Shown piece after piece: positions 1 through 7,938 of a stretch of 32,876 nucleotides of DNA. Every line of letters begins with the position of its first letter. Position 1 is the stretch's first letter. Below the pieces are notes generated by a model. It searched no databases and was not told where the DNA came from. It worked only from the letters and a program-made list of their open reading frames with translations. The stretch is taken from assembly GCA_012270125.1 (NCBI GenBank), contig JAAXIY010000075.1, positions 1-32,876 on the forward strand, read 5' to 3'. The position numbers and the translations under genes are program-made. This DNA comes from Paracoccaceae bacterium. GTDB lineage: Bacteria > Pseudomonadota > Alphaproteobacteria > Rhodobacterales > Rhodobacteraceae.

Positions 1-173
1 TCACCATTTATTCTAAAAGAGGTTGTCGAAGTCCACGATAATGTAGCTTGTCGATCCATGTCAGAAGTGACCCAATCAAAGTCGTCTGCAATTATGTTAC
101 TTAACTTTTCAATATTGCCAGTCTCTGAACCAATGCGGAATGCATCAACGAAATCTTTCCAAGATGGAGACAT
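1..173 (-). CDS. partial protein of unknown function, N-terminal 57 residues
   Basis: The reading frame starts at an ATG (171-173) preceded by a good Shine-Dalgarno (GAGGA) and stays open to the window edge, so only the N-terminus is visible. The peptide begins MSPSWKDFVDAFRIG and continues through a DDFDWVTSDMDR segment to a TTSFRING segment. A helix followed by an acidic/aromatic DDFDW stretch is reminiscent of small NTF2/SnoaL-like proteins, but that is only an impression. I do not assign a function. A 15-bp palindrome lies about 77 bp upstream of the start. Confidence 0.6.
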   Translation of the reverse strand, partial: MSPSWKDFVDAFRIGSETGNIEKLSNIIADDFDWVTSDMDRQATLSWTSTTSFRING

Positions 174-249
174 AAATTTTCCTCTTCGTGATTAAACTTT
201 TATTTCATAATTTAATAAACATACAAAAGGTACTACTCCAGTCAATTTT

Positions 250-264
250 GTGAATAGTATTCAC
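250..264. promoter_or_regulatory. 15-bp perfect palindrome (7-1-7)
   Basis: The sequence GTGAATAGTATTCAC is a perfect inverted repeat with 7-bp arms and one central base. It lies upstream of the minus-strand partial gene starting at 173 and 3' of the tRNA-Arg gene. Its position suits an operator for the partial gene, but no regulator gene is adjacent. It could also belong to the repeat-bearing tRNA flank. Confidence 0.35.
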
Positions 265-308
265 TGAAATGACCCTGCTACGCGCGCGAGGGTTTATTTG
301 CGTTTTTT

Positions 309-332
309 AGGGGACAGATTAGGGGACAGAAA
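309..332. repeat. tandem 12-bp repeat next to tRNA-Arg
   Basis: Two abutting 12-base units, AGGGGACAGATT and AGGGGACAGAAA, match at 10 of 12 positions. They lie about 50 bp beyond the 3' end of tRNA-Arg. Repeats just 3' of a tRNA can be arm-type integrase sites left from an integration event, but no integrase gene is visible in the window. Confidence 0.5.
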
Positions 333-382
333 TATACTGTCTGAGGTTTTTCTCATGATTACAGTTATATAGGGGGTTTTAG

Positions 383-459
383 TGGCGGACCGAGGAGGAT
401 TCGAACCCCCGACCCCTTGATTCGTAGTCAAGTACTCTATCCAGCTGAGCTATCGGTCC
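383..459 (-). tRNA. tRNA-Arg (anticodon ACG)
   Basis: The minus strand folds as a full cloverleaf of 77 nt. The acceptor arm GGACCGA pairs with TCGGTCC, the D-arm is GCTC...GAGT, and the anticodon stem CTTGA/TCAAG holds loop CTACGAA with anticodon ACG. The T-arm contains TTCGAAT, the discriminator is G, and the CCA tail is encoded at 383-385. An ACG anticodon would be converted to ICG by TadA to read CGN codons. It is read toward the window start, with the tandem repeat in its 3' flank. Confidence 0.97.
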
Positions 460-527
460 ACGAAACAAGGAATTAAGGTCTGCCTTGCGCTAATGCAAGA
501 GCAAAATTGAGTCACAATAAAACAGAT

Positions 528-564
528 AAATCAAAAAAAGTATGGAACGTAAGTTTTTTGATTT
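528..564 (-). terminator. AT-rich hairpin after the flavin oxidoreductase
   Basis: Eleven-base arms AAATCAAAAAA (528-538) and TTTTTTGATTT (554-564) are perfectly complementary around a 15-base loop. They start 3 bp after the oxidoreductase stop. The stem is almost pure A/T, so it is weaker than a classic intrinsic terminator, but the location and symmetry suit transcript 3'-end formation between this operon and tRNA-Arg. Confidence 0.4.
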
Positions 565-567
565 GCC

Positions 568-1944
568 TCAGGGTAGAAACTTTTGGGTCAGTCGTACCAT
601 GTTTCGTATCAAAGGATTATTGAAAAACTTTGGGCCGATATAATTAGTGATAAGCTTTTTGTTTACTTCACCCAGCGTCGGGTATGCAAAACTAGTACGT
701 GCAACTTTATATATTGAGATGCGGTTAGAAATCATAAAAGACCAAAAGTTTAATAGCTCACCAGCACCAATGCCAATAACAGAAGCGCCAACTACAAAGT
801 TTCTGTAAATATATATTTCTATCCAACCTAATTTTTTGTTATCAGTAATTGCCCTGTCATTTTCGGAAAAACTGACACGGCTAATTTTCAACTTATGTCC
901 ATATTTTTTCGTGGCTTGATCTTTTGAAAGACCAACTGAGCCAATTTCTGGCGTCGTATAGATCACTCGAGGATGGGTTTCAGTCTGGACTCTAGTTTTT
1001 AATCCAGTGGTGATAGACTTGAGAACTATTCCAGCATGATAATTTGCAACGTTGGTAAAGTTCTCGAATTGCGCAACGTCTCCAATTGCGTAAATTCTTT
1101 TATTATTTGTGCGAAGATATTGATCCGTTTCAATTCCAATATCTGAATAACTTATGCCAGCCGCTTGAATGTTTAGATTTTGTAAATTTGGCTTCTTTCC
1201 TGTAGCGACCAGAAGATGACTACCTGTGATTTTGTCATCATTAGTAAGTTGAACCACTAATTTGCCGCCAACTTTAGAGATATTATTAACGCAAGTGTCT
1301 TCTTTTAAGCTAACGCCATCTTCTACTAAGCTAACCCTTAAAATTTCTACCTGCTCACGACTAAAGTTTGATAATAATTTTCTCTTTTCAAAGATCGTTA
1401 CATTAACTCCAAGGCGGGCAAATGCTTGGGCCAACTCAACACCTACAGGACCGCCACCCAACACAAGCAGATGTTCAGGCTTCTTGGTTAAATCAAAGAT
1501 GGTTTGGTTTGTGTAATATTGAACATCCGATAAACCACTAATGTCGGGAACTGGTGTGTGAACACCTGTGGCTATCACTATTCGGCGAGATTGAATTTCA
1601 TAAGCTCCAGCAGCCACCGTTGTTTCATTCACAAACTGCCCATACTCTCGGATGACATTTACTCCTAAAGAGCGAAACCTCTCCTCACTATCGTGAGGTT
1701 CAATTTCATTAATCGCATCTCTTACAAAACCCATAGCATTATTAAATTGCTTTGGTTTTCGCTGATTACTAAAGGCGATTAAAGCTTTGGAAGGAACGCA
1801 GCCGTAATTAAGGCAGTCACCACCCATCTTATCACCCTCAAGTAACACTACCTTAATCCCAAGCTGAGCTGCGCCTGCGGCAACAGACAAACCCCCTGCC
1901 CCAGCACCTATTACCAGCAAGTCCGTTTTAATTTTTACGGTCAT
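568..1944 (-). CDS. FAD/NAD(P)-dependent class I disulfide oxidoreductase, mercuric-reductase/lipoamide-dehydrogenase-like
   Basis: The 458-residue protein has the FAD-binding GAGAGG loop (13-18), the redox-active GGDCLNYGC motif (Cys44, Cys49), the NAD(P) loop GGGPVG (163-168), the second FAD motif YAIGDV (285-290) and a C-terminal dimerisation domain. Lipoamide dehydrogenases carry a catalytic His in an HPT motif; here the equivalent reads FAYPTLGE (419-426), with Tyr at that position. I recall Tyr-bearing relatives paired with or fused to TVP38 proteins, so this is probably a subfamily trait rather than damage. It overlaps the upstream TVP38 gene by 17 bp, implying co-expression and perhaps a membrane-associated redox role. 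The substrate is unknown; it should not be called a mercuric reductase without mer context. Confidence 0.9.
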   Translation of the reverse strand: MTVKIKTDLLVIGAGAGGLSVAAGAAQLGIKVVLLEGDKMGGDCLNYGCVPSKALIAFSNQRKPKQFNNAMGFVRDAINEIEPHDSEERFRSLGVNVIREYGQFVNETTVAAGAYEIQSRRIVIATGVHTPVPDISGLSDVQYYTNQTIFDLTKKPEHLLVLGGGPVGVELAQAFARLGVNVTIFEKRKLLSNFSREQVEILRVSLVEDGVSLKEDTCVNNISKVGGKLVVQLTNDDKITGSHLLVATGKKPNLQNLNIQAAGISYSDIGIETDQYLRTNNKRIYAIGDVAQFENFTNVANYHAGIVLKSITTGLKTRVQTETHPRVIYTTPEIGSVGLSKDQATKKYGHKLKISRVSFSENDRAITDNKKLGWIEIYIYRNFVVGASVIGIGAGELLNFWSFMISNRISIYKVARTSFAYPTLGEVNKKLITNYIGPKFFNNPLIRNMVRLTQKFLP

Positions 1945-2632
1945 AGTTGTACCTTGCTACCCTGATAAAAATTGGTGATGCGATGAGAACTATTAGGCAT
2001 ATTAACGGTGCTAAAAATTGAAAAGACCAAAAAACTGATAAATCTGGAGCTTCGCCTTGATCGAAAAATACACCCGCATTTGAGCCAATGAGTGTAAAAA
2101 CAAATCCCCCAGGTATAATGCCAAAAAATGTTGTCCACACAAAGTTTCTCAAACTGACACCTGCAATCGCAGGCAAAATGTTTGCCACAAAAAAGGGAAC
2201 AACAGGAATTAATCTTAGAAGTAAAAGAAGGTTTATTTCGTTCACTTTGAGCTGTTTGATTAGATTTTTAAATCTGTCAGAGTTTTCATCCAACCCTCTA
2301 AAAGTATCTCTAAATCCCATTCTAACTGCCAAAAATAAAAGTGTGGCACCCAAAGTGGCAGACACTACGTTCAAAATTAAACCAACTTTGAGTCCAAATA
2401 TAAAACCTCCCGTCACAGAAAGAACGGTAGCTCCAGGAATAGAAATTGTGACCACCAAAACGTAAATAAGTGAAAAGATTACGACTGTAATAAAATAGTT
2501 GATATCGCGAAACGTTAAAATTTGATCACGATTTGTGAGAAAGTCTTCAAATGTAATAATTTTAGCACCCAAATGGAATGCAAGTACGAAAGCCAAAGCG
2601 ATCAATATAACCGGAATAAATTTTTTCATCAA
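1928..2632 (-). CDS. TVP38/TMEM64 family (VTT domain) inner-membrane protein
   Basis: The 234-residue, strongly hydrophobic protein begins with a membrane segment (MKKFIPVILIALAFVLAF). It has the VTT/SNARE-associated core: a GATVLSVTGGFIFG segment near 85-100, then RLIPVVPFFVANILPAIAGV near 140-160 and a FGIIPGGFVFTLIGS segment. The family includes DedA-like proteins implicated in lipid scrambling and envelope homeostasis. Its last codons overlap the start of the disulfide oxidoreductase. TVP38-oxidoreductase pairing is a recurrent arrangement in bacteria, so the two probably act together, though the reaction is not known to me. Confidence 0.88.
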   Translation of the reverse strand: MMKKFIPVILIALAFVLAFHLGAKIITFEDFLTNRDQILTFRDINYFITVVIFSLIYVLVVTISIPGATVLSVTGGFIFGLKVGLILNVVSATLGATLLFLAVRMGFRDTFRGLDENSDRFKNLIKQLKVNEINLLLLLRLIPVVPFFVANILPAIAGVSLRNFVWTTFFGIIPGGFVFTLIGSNAGVFFDQGEAPDLSVFWSFQFLAPLICLIVLIASPIFIRVARYNYDRKN

Positions 2633-2789
2633 TTTTTACTAAAGTTGTCCAATCGTCTTGCTATATCAAGGAGCCATAAAAAAACTTAGTGAAAATATAG
2701 TTCAAAACCATGAAAAATCAGAACTTTGCCATCTTTTTCGTAGAATAAATCATTTTGAAGATTAATTTTTATTTATTATAAACATCGAT

Positions 2790-2818
2790 TTGACTTATCG
2801 TCTCGATCGGCTTATTAG
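2790..2818 (+). promoter_or_regulatory. candidate sigma70-type promoter of rpmH-rnpA-yidD
   Basis: TTGACT (2790-2795) is followed after 17 bases by TATTAG (2813-2818), giving a good -35 and a fair -10. The predicted start is near 2825, about 60 nt before rpmH. It lies in the 252-bp gap separating the divergent TVP38 gene from rpmH. Confidence 0.5.
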
Positions 2819-2884
2819 CAGGGCTTCAAGAAATACACGGTGCGAATCTGAGTTTTTGCACCAAAGTTTAACGGAGTTGAAGCG

Positions 2885-3019
2885 ATGAAGCGCACATTTC
2901 AACCTTCTAATCTAGTTAGGAAGCGTCGTCACGGTTTTCGTGCGCGCATGGCTACTAAAGCAGGTCGTAAAATTTTAAACGCACGACGCGTCCGAGGCCG
3001 TAAATCTTTAAGCGCTTAA
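2885..3019 (+). CDS. rpmH: 50S ribosomal protein L34
   Basis: The 44-codon gene starts [20 protein letters not shown], the near-invariant L34 N-terminus, and ends GRKSLSA. A GGAG Shine-Dalgarno lies 8 bases before the ATG. L34 is a small, very basic protein that binds 23S rRNA. It heads the classic rpmH-rnpA-yidD-yidC neighbourhood, tying ribosome and RNase P supply to membrane-insertion genes. It lies 32 bp before rnpA. Confidence 0.97.
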   Translation: MKRTFQPSNLVRKRRHGFRARMATKAGRKILNARRVRGRKSLSA

Positions 3020-3051
3020 ATTCAATCCATTAGGAATGAAAACAGCATATT

Positions 3052-3456
3052 ATGCCCCAGCAGTTAGACAACGCTGAGAATACTAAGACTAATTCGCAAT
3101 CCTTAAAGGCTGACTTACAAACGTTAACTAAAAGACAAGATTTTATCTTGGCTTCCAGAGGCCTGAAGCACTCTTGCGATACAATGATTGTTCAAACTAA
3201 GAAGAACGATTTAAGAACAGTTAGAGTGGGAATTACTTGTTCAAAGAAAGTTGGGAATGCAGTCGTTAGAAATCGAGCTAAAAGGCGTTTGCGGGCGATA
3301 GCTCGAGAGATTTTACCTACTTGGGGTCGCGTCGGGTTTGATTACGTTTTAATAGGTCGCCACGGCTCCACAATTTCATCAGAATTTAAAAACTTAAAAA
3401 ATGATTTCATATCAGCTTTGGAAGCGTTACATCGTAAGTCAGATGGAGAGAATTAA
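3052..3456 (+). CDS. rnpA: ribonuclease P protein component
   Basis: The 134-residue basic protein contains the RNase P signature [18 protein letters not shown], preceded by [10 protein letters not shown], with [13 protein letters not shown] near the N-terminus as the pre-tRNA-binding region. It partners the catalytic RNA in 5' maturation of tRNAs. The first 20 or so residues ([16 protein letters not shown]) look non-conserved. The nearest AGGA is 16 bases upstream of the chosen ATG, so the exact start is the least certain part. The stop codon overlaps the yidD start by one base (TAATG). Confidence 0.95.
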   Translation: MPQQLDNAENTKTNSQSLKADLQTLTKRQDFILASRGLKHSCDTMIVQTKKNDLRTVRVGITCSKKVGNAVVRNRAKRRLRAIAREILPTWGRVGFDYVLIGRHGSTISSEFKNLKNDFISALEALHRKSDGEN

Positions 3457-3677
3457 TGCGACCAACAGCATATATTGTGTCAATACCTATACGCTTTTAC
3501 CGCTTGGTAATTTCTCCTCTAATCGGGTCAAACTGTCGATATCACCCGACATGCAGCTCATATGCATTAGAAGCACTTGAAAAACATGGGGCTTTAAAAG
3601 GGGGTCGGCTTGCCATAAAACGTATTTTCAAGTGCCATCCTTTAGGAGGTTCTGGAATTGACAATGTGCCAGACTAA
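3456..3677 (+). CDS. yidD: membrane protein insertion efficiency factor YidD
   Basis: The 73-residue protein has the family core: an amphipathic N-terminus ([16 protein letters not shown]), then [19 protein letters not shown] and [15 protein letters not shown] with the conserved Cys, His and Pro positions. YidD is a peripheral inner-membrane protein that assists YidC in membrane-protein insertion. Translation is coupled to rnpA through a TAATG junction. A loose 8-bp inverted repeat (AATTTTGA 3676-3683 / TCAAAATT 3707-3714) overlaps its stop codon; I would not call it a terminator. Confidence 0.95.
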   Translation: MRPTAYIVSIPIRFYRLVISPLIGSNCRYHPTCSSYALEALEKHGALKGGRLAIKRIFKCHPLGGSGIDNVPD

Positions 3678-3752
3678 TTTTGAAATCTTTATGATAGAAA
3701 AAATGCTCAAAATTACACCTATCAGCACAAAAGCAAGCGGTAATTAGCCCCA

Positions 3753-4601
3753 ATGTTTGATGATATAAACGAGATACATCCCCTATTCAAAAATGCTCCA
3801 TCGACAACAGAGTTTAAAAAACTTCGAAAGCGAATAATAAAGAATACCCGTGAGGCCATTGAGCAATATGGAATGATCGAGCGCGGTGCACGTTGGCTAG
3901 TCTGTTTGTCAGGAGGCAAAGACAGTTACACGCTTTTAGCAGCCTTATATGAACTAAAATGGAGAGGTCTACTACCCGTTGATATATTAGCCTGTAATTT
4001 AGACCAGGGTCAGCCTGGCTTTCCTGCAACTACACTTCCAGAATTTTTAAAAGAAATGGAAATACCGCATAGAATAGAATTTCAAGATACCTATTCCATT
4101 GTTAAAGACAAAGTCCCTGCAGGTCGGACGTACTGCGCTCTTTGTTCGAGACTACGCAGAGGTCATCTTTACAGAATTGCTCGTGAAGAAAATTGTAGTG
4201 CCGTCGTACTTGGCCACCACAGAGATGACATATTAGAGACCTTTTTTATGAATATCTTTCATGGTGGGCGCCTAGCCACCATGCCACCCAAATTAGTAAA
4301 TGAAGAAGGCGACCTATTTCTTTATCGGCCGTTGGCACACGTTGCTGAGCAAGACTGTGAAAGGTTCTCTCGAGCGCTTAAATACCCTATAATACCTTGT
4401 GATTTATGCGGATCACAAGACGGATTGCAGCGTCAACAAGTAAAGCAAATCCTAGATGGATGGGAAAAAAATTATCCTGGCAGAAGGCAGGTTATGTTCA
4501 AAGCTCTTATGAACACGAGGCCATCACATTTGCTAGACCCTCAACTATTTGATTTCGAGGGCTTAACAGTAAAAAAAACAAGCGGTGATAGTCCAAACTA
4601 A
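3753..4601 (+). CDS. ttcA: tRNA 2-thiocytidine synthetase TtcA
   Basis: The 282-residue protein has the PP-loop SGGKDS (53-58) that activates the target cytidine as an adenylate. The Cys pairs CALC (Cys128, Cys131) and CDLC (Cys216, Cys219) are typical of the [4Fe-4S] TtcA group, and LGHHRDD (153-159) is also present. TtcA thiolates C32 of a subset of tRNAs, including tRNA-Arg. The start at IHPLF-containing MFDDINE matches relatives, though no strong Shine-Dalgarno is seen. In Rhodobacterales it sits between yidD and yidC, as here. Confidence 0.96.
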   Translation: MFDDINEIHPLFKNAPSTTEFKKLRKRIIKNTREAIEQYGMIERGARWLVCLSGGKDSYTLLAALYELKWRGLLPVDILACNLDQGQPGFPATTLPEFLKEMEIPHRIEFQDTYSIVKDKVPAGRTYCALCSRLRRGHLYRIAREENCSAVVLGHHRDDILETFFMNIFHGGRLATMPPKLVNEEGDLFLYRPLAHVAEQDCERFSRALKYPIIPCDLCGSQDGLQRQQVKQILDGWEKNYPGRRQVMFKALMNTRPSHLLDPQLFDFEGLTVKKTSGDSPN

Positions 4602-4698
4602 TTAGAAGAATGGAAGTAAAATTCAGAGATTAATACTTGACCTTTTGGTACATACTCTGTTGAAACCGGGTAAGAAATTTGAATAGGTAGCTTATTTA

Positions 4699-6498
4699 AT
4701 GGATGATCAAAATAAAAACCTAATTTTAGCATCAGTGCTAAGTTTTATAGTGATAATCACATGGTTTATTTTATTTCCACCACCTGAACCTGTACCGCGT
4801 GATGCAGACACAACACAACAGCAGTCTGAAGAGACGGAGTTAGCCCCCACTGCAGACACTAACCAAACACCTTTAGTAAATACTGGAGAAACTGAAATTG
4901 CCGTTGAAGCTGAGCGTATTCAAATTGAAACAGAACTGTTAAGTGGTGCGATTTCTACGCAAGGTGGTAGAATTGATCAATTGTCCTTAAAAAAATATCG
5001 CAACACAATAGCAGACGACTCTGACATAGTGACTCTGTTAAGCCCTGTCGGTCAACCCGAGGCATACTATGCTGCATTTGGGTGGGCTCCAGCCGTGGGG
5101 ATAAAAGCGGATCAAGTACCTGACCCCAATACCATTTGGACAATTGTTGGTAATGATATTTTAACACCTTCGTCTCCTGTATCCTTAGTCTGGGACAATG
5201 GAAACGGTGTTACATTCATGCGCAAAATTTCCGTTGATGAGAAATATATGTTTACAGTGGAACAAGGCATTGAAAACAGTTCTGGTTCAGAAATTTCTTT
5301 GAGACCTTATGGCCTATTGAGGCGACACGGGGAACCAAAGGATATGAAAAACTTCTTTATTTTACATGAAGGCGTTGTTCGTATGTCTGACGGCGAACTG
5401 TCGGAAGAAGATTATGATGATATAGCTGACCTACCAGTCTTAGAAAAAGAAGGAACGCATGCAGAGCGAATAGAGGTCCAAAATAGTGGATGGACCGGTT
5501 TTACAGATCATTATTGGATGACGACACTTATCCCAGATCAGTCTTCATCTTTCAGATCAACAACTAAGTACTTTGCAGCTCAAAATATCTACCAAGTCGA
5601 GGCAGTTATGCCATCTGTAGTTATTGCAGACGGCACTACAACATCGGTGAGCACACAACTTTTTGCAGGTGCAAAAGAATGGGATACTATACGAAAGTAT
5701 GAACAGGCGGGGGTAACTGGTTTTCTTGACAGCATAGATTGGGGTTGGTTTTTCTTCCTAACAAAACCAATGTTTGCCGTTCTTCATTGGTTGAATGTTA
5801 TTATTGGCAACATGGGTTGGGCTATCATAGGACTAACTTTGATCATAAAGGCCGTGTTATTCCCATTAGCATATAAATCTTATGCCTCGATGGCAAAGAT
5901 GAAGGAATTACAGCCAGAAATGGAAAAAATTAAGGAGCGCGTGGGCGATGATCGCCAAAAACTCCAACAAGAAATGATGGGCTTATACAGGAAAGAGAAA
6001 GTTAATCCGGCGAGTGGTTGCCTACCAATCTTAATACAAATACCAATTTTCTTTTCTCTCTATAAAGTGATATTCGTTACACTTGAGCTCCGGCATGCGC
6101 CATGGTTCGGTTGGATCAGAGATTTATCCGCACCAGACCCATCCACAATTTTAAACCTCTTTGGCCTGCTACCTTGGGCAAACCCAACAACTCCTGGCTC
6201 AATATTAGCAATCATTTCATTAGGAATTCTTCCGATCTTATTAGGTATTTCTATGTGGTTGCAGCAAAAGCTTAATCCAGCCCCTACTGATAAAACCCAA
6301 GCTATGATTTTCGCTTGGATGCCTTGGGTTTTCATGTTCATGCTTGGTACTTTTGCTAGTGGTCTTGTAATTTACTGGATTGCTAACAACATGATCACTT
6401 TCATCCAACAATATCTAATCATGCGACGGCAAGGATACAAACCTGATGTCTTTGGAAATATTTTAGCAAGTTTTAAGAAGAAAAAAGGTGCAGAGTGA
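4699..6498 (+). CDS. yidC: membrane protein insertase YidC (Oxa1 family)
   Basis: The 599-residue protein has the Gram-negative YidC layout. An N-terminal membrane anchor (LILASVLSFIVIITWFILF) is followed by a Pro/Glu/Thr-rich linker and the periplasmic beta-sandwich P1 domain (about 60-340). The C-terminal Oxa1 core includes FPLAYKSYASMAKMKELQP, a charged cytoplasmic loop, GCLPILIQIPIFFSLYKV and a final segment ending IQQYLIMRR. It inserts membrane proteins alone or with SecYEG. Its stop overlaps the GTG start of the MOSC gene by 4 bp (GTGA). Confidence 0.97.
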   Translation: MDDQNKNLILASVLSFIVIITWFILFPPPEPVPRDADTTQQQSEETELAPTADTNQTPLVNTGETEIAVEAERIQIETELLSGAISTQGGRIDQLSLKKYRNTIADDSDIVTLLSPVGQPEAYYAAFGWAPAVGIKADQVPDPNTIWTIVGNDILTPSSPVSLVWDNGNGVTFMRKISVDEKYMFTVEQGIENSSGSEISLRPYGLLRRHGEPKDMKNFFILHEGVVRMSDGELSEEDYDDIADLPVLEKEGTHAERIEVQNSGWTGFTDHYWMTTLIPDQSSSFRSTTKYFAAQNIYQVEAVMPSVVIADGTTTSVSTQLFAGAKEWDTIRKYEQAGVTGFLDSIDWGWFFFLTKPMFAVLHWLNVIIGNMGWAIIGLTLIIKAVLFPLAYKSYASMAKMKELQPEMEKIKERVGDDRQKLQQEMMGLYRKEKVNPASGCLPILIQIPIFFSLYKVIFVTLELRHAPWFGWIRDLSAPDPSTILNLFGLLPWANPTTPGSILAIISLGILPILLGISMWLQQKLNPAPTDKTQAMIFAWMPWVFMFMLGTFASGLVIYWIANNMITFIQQYLIMRRQGYKPDVFGNILASFKKKKGAE

Positions 6499-7232
6499 AG
6501 TTAGTCCAGATTTGGAGATACCCTATCAAATCTCATGGATCTGAAAACCTTGAAACTATCGATATACTTAATGGTAAAACATTACCCTTAGATCGCAAGT
6601 GGGCAGTAATTCACGACCAAAGCGAAGCCGATGGATTAACTTGGGTACCTTGCAGAAATTTTTCGCGTGTCGCTAAAGCACCGCAACTAGCTGCAATATC
6701 TGCAAACTGGATATCAGAAAATAAACTTGAACTAAACCACCCTTCAATTGGTGAAATTTGTATCAACCCTGACCATGAATCTGAAAAATTCATCAATTGG
6801 GTAAATCCTCTTATGCCTGAAAATCGGGCAGCATCTAAAAAATTGGTAAGATCAGTTCAAACAGGAATGACCGACACTGATTTTCCATCCATTAGTATCG
6901 GAAACTTAGCCAGCCATAGAGAAATCGAGAAACGGCACGGGGAAGAGCTTTCTTTGCTTCGTTGGCGGTGCAATCTTTGGGTCGACGGGTTTGCCCCTTG
7001 GGATGAGCATAAATGGATCGGGAAAAGTATAAAGATAGGCAACGTTACATTCAAAGTAGAAGAAGAGATTGTTAGATGTCTTGCAACAACAGCAAACCCC
7101 ATCACCGGAGTGCGAGACGTAGATACCCTTGGCCTACTAGAAAGTATGGGACAGGATGACTTCACAGTAGCAGCGACCGCTACTTCTGATGGTCAAATAA
7201 AGTGTGGGGACCCAGTAGAGGTTTTAGAGTGA
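6495..7232 (+). CDS. MOSC domain-containing protein (YcbX/mARC-like)
   Basis: The 245-residue protein begins with the MOSC N-terminal beta-barrel (LVQIWRYPIKS...). The MOSC domain contains VRCLATTANPITGVRD, where Cys195 matches the Cys that binds molybdenum cofactor in YcbX/mARC-type proteins, and ends CGDPVEVLE. Members reduce N-hydroxylated compounds or carry sulfur with Moco. There is no fused ferredoxin or reductase domain here, so electrons must come from a partner. Start is GTG at 6495 inside the yidC stop; the same GTGA device joins it to engB. Confidence 0.88.
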   Translation: MKLVQIWRYPIKSHGSENLETIDILNGKTLPLDRKWAVIHDQSEADGLTWVPCRNFSRVAKAPQLAAISANWISENKLELNHPSIGEICINPDHESEKFINWVNPLMPENRAASKKLVRSVQTGMTDTDFPSISIGNLASHREIEKRHGEELSLLRWRCNLWVDGFAPWDEHKWIGKSIKIGNVTFKVEEEIVRCLATTANPITGVRDVDTLGLLESMGQDDFTVAATATSDGQIKCGDPVEVLE

Positions 7233-7879
7233 AACTTTCATTTCCTATTTTTGAAGAGCTCGACGAAAAAAATAAGGAACTTGGTCGCCTATTATTTTCT
7301 AAGGAGATAAGTTTTGTCAAAGGTGTCGTCGACATGGCGGGGCTTCCAAACCCTGACAAAATTGAGATTTGCTTCGCAGGCCGTTCAAATGTCGGAAAAT
7401 CAAGTCTTATTAATGCTCTAACCGGAAGAAAAGGATTGGCAAGAGCTTCAAATACCCCCGGGCGTACTCAAGAAATTAATTTTTTCTCCATACCAGACGG
7501 ACATTACCTAGTCGACCTGCCTGGATATGGATACGCGAATGCCCCGATTAAAGTTGTTGAGAAATGGCAGAACCTTCTTAAACAATACTTAGCTGGACGC
7601 CAATCTCTTCGCAGAGCGTTTGTATTGATTGACGGTCGGCATGGCATCAAGAAAGTTGATACAGAAATAATGTCTATGCTAGACAGTTCTGCCGTCACAT
7701 TCCAAGTAATATTAACCAAGTTAGATAAAGTTAAAGAAAAGGATCGTGAAGGCATTCTGCAGCAAGTACGGGAAAGTCTTCAAAAACATCCAGCTGCTTT
7801 TCCAGAAATCCTTCTAACATCATCAGAAAAGGGTTGGGGCATTCAAACCCTTAGATCCGTCATTGCCATGTTACCCTAG
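7229..7879 (+). CDS. engB: ribosome biogenesis GTP-binding protein EngB (YihA/YsxC)
   Basis: The 216-residue TRAFAC GTPase has G1 GRSNVGKSS (51-59), the switch region NTPGRTQEINFF, G3 DLPGYG and G4 TKLDK. EngB is needed for late 50S subunit assembly. An upstream in-frame GTG at 7202 exists, but the GTG at 7229 is preferred. It gives an N-terminus like relatives (MKLSFPIFEE), has GAGG 7 bases upstream, and overlaps the MOSC stop as GTGA. The gene therefore appears translationally coupled to MOSC and indirectly to yidC. Confidence 0.95.
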   Translation: MKLSFPIFEELDEKNKELGRLLFSKEISFVKGVVDMAGLPNPDKIEICFAGRSNVGKSSLINALTGRKGLARASNTPGRTQEINFFSIPDGHYLVDLPGYGYANAPIKVVEKWQNLLKQYLAGRQSLRRAFVLIDGRHGIKKVDTEIMSMLDSSAVTFQVILTKLDKVKEKDREGILQQVRESLQKHPAAFPEILLTSSEKGWGIQTLRSVIAMLP

Positions 7880-7938
7880 TTTCAGCTTGCGCCCTTTTAT
7901 GGTATGGGTAAAAAAGCACTAAGCTTTGGGAAGTAAAA

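Noticed and set aside
1262-1516. Plus-strand open frame inside the flavin oxidoreductase gene
   Set aside because: It is antisense to a gene with full family motifs, has no Shine-Dalgarno and a low-complexity composition; it is a shadow frame.
568-1944. Mercuric reductase annotation
   Set aside because: No merR/T/P genes and no C-terminal vicinal cysteines are present; only the generic fold and redox Cys pair match.
3036-3077. A 13-codon ORF (ATG right after TAGGA) overlapping the start of rnpA
   Set aside because: It ends after 13 codons and has no clear ribosome-binding spacing. The rnpA frame is the conserved one, so a regulatory upstream ORF is possible but unsupported.
4637-4665. TTGACC before yidC as a promoter
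   Set aside because: No acceptable -10 element lies 16-18 bases downstream, so the call is not supported.
7202-7228. Upstream GTG start for EngB adding nine residues
   Set aside because: It would deepen the overlap with the MOSC gene, and the 7229 GTG has a Shine-Dalgarno and the same GTGA coupling seen at yidC/MOSC.
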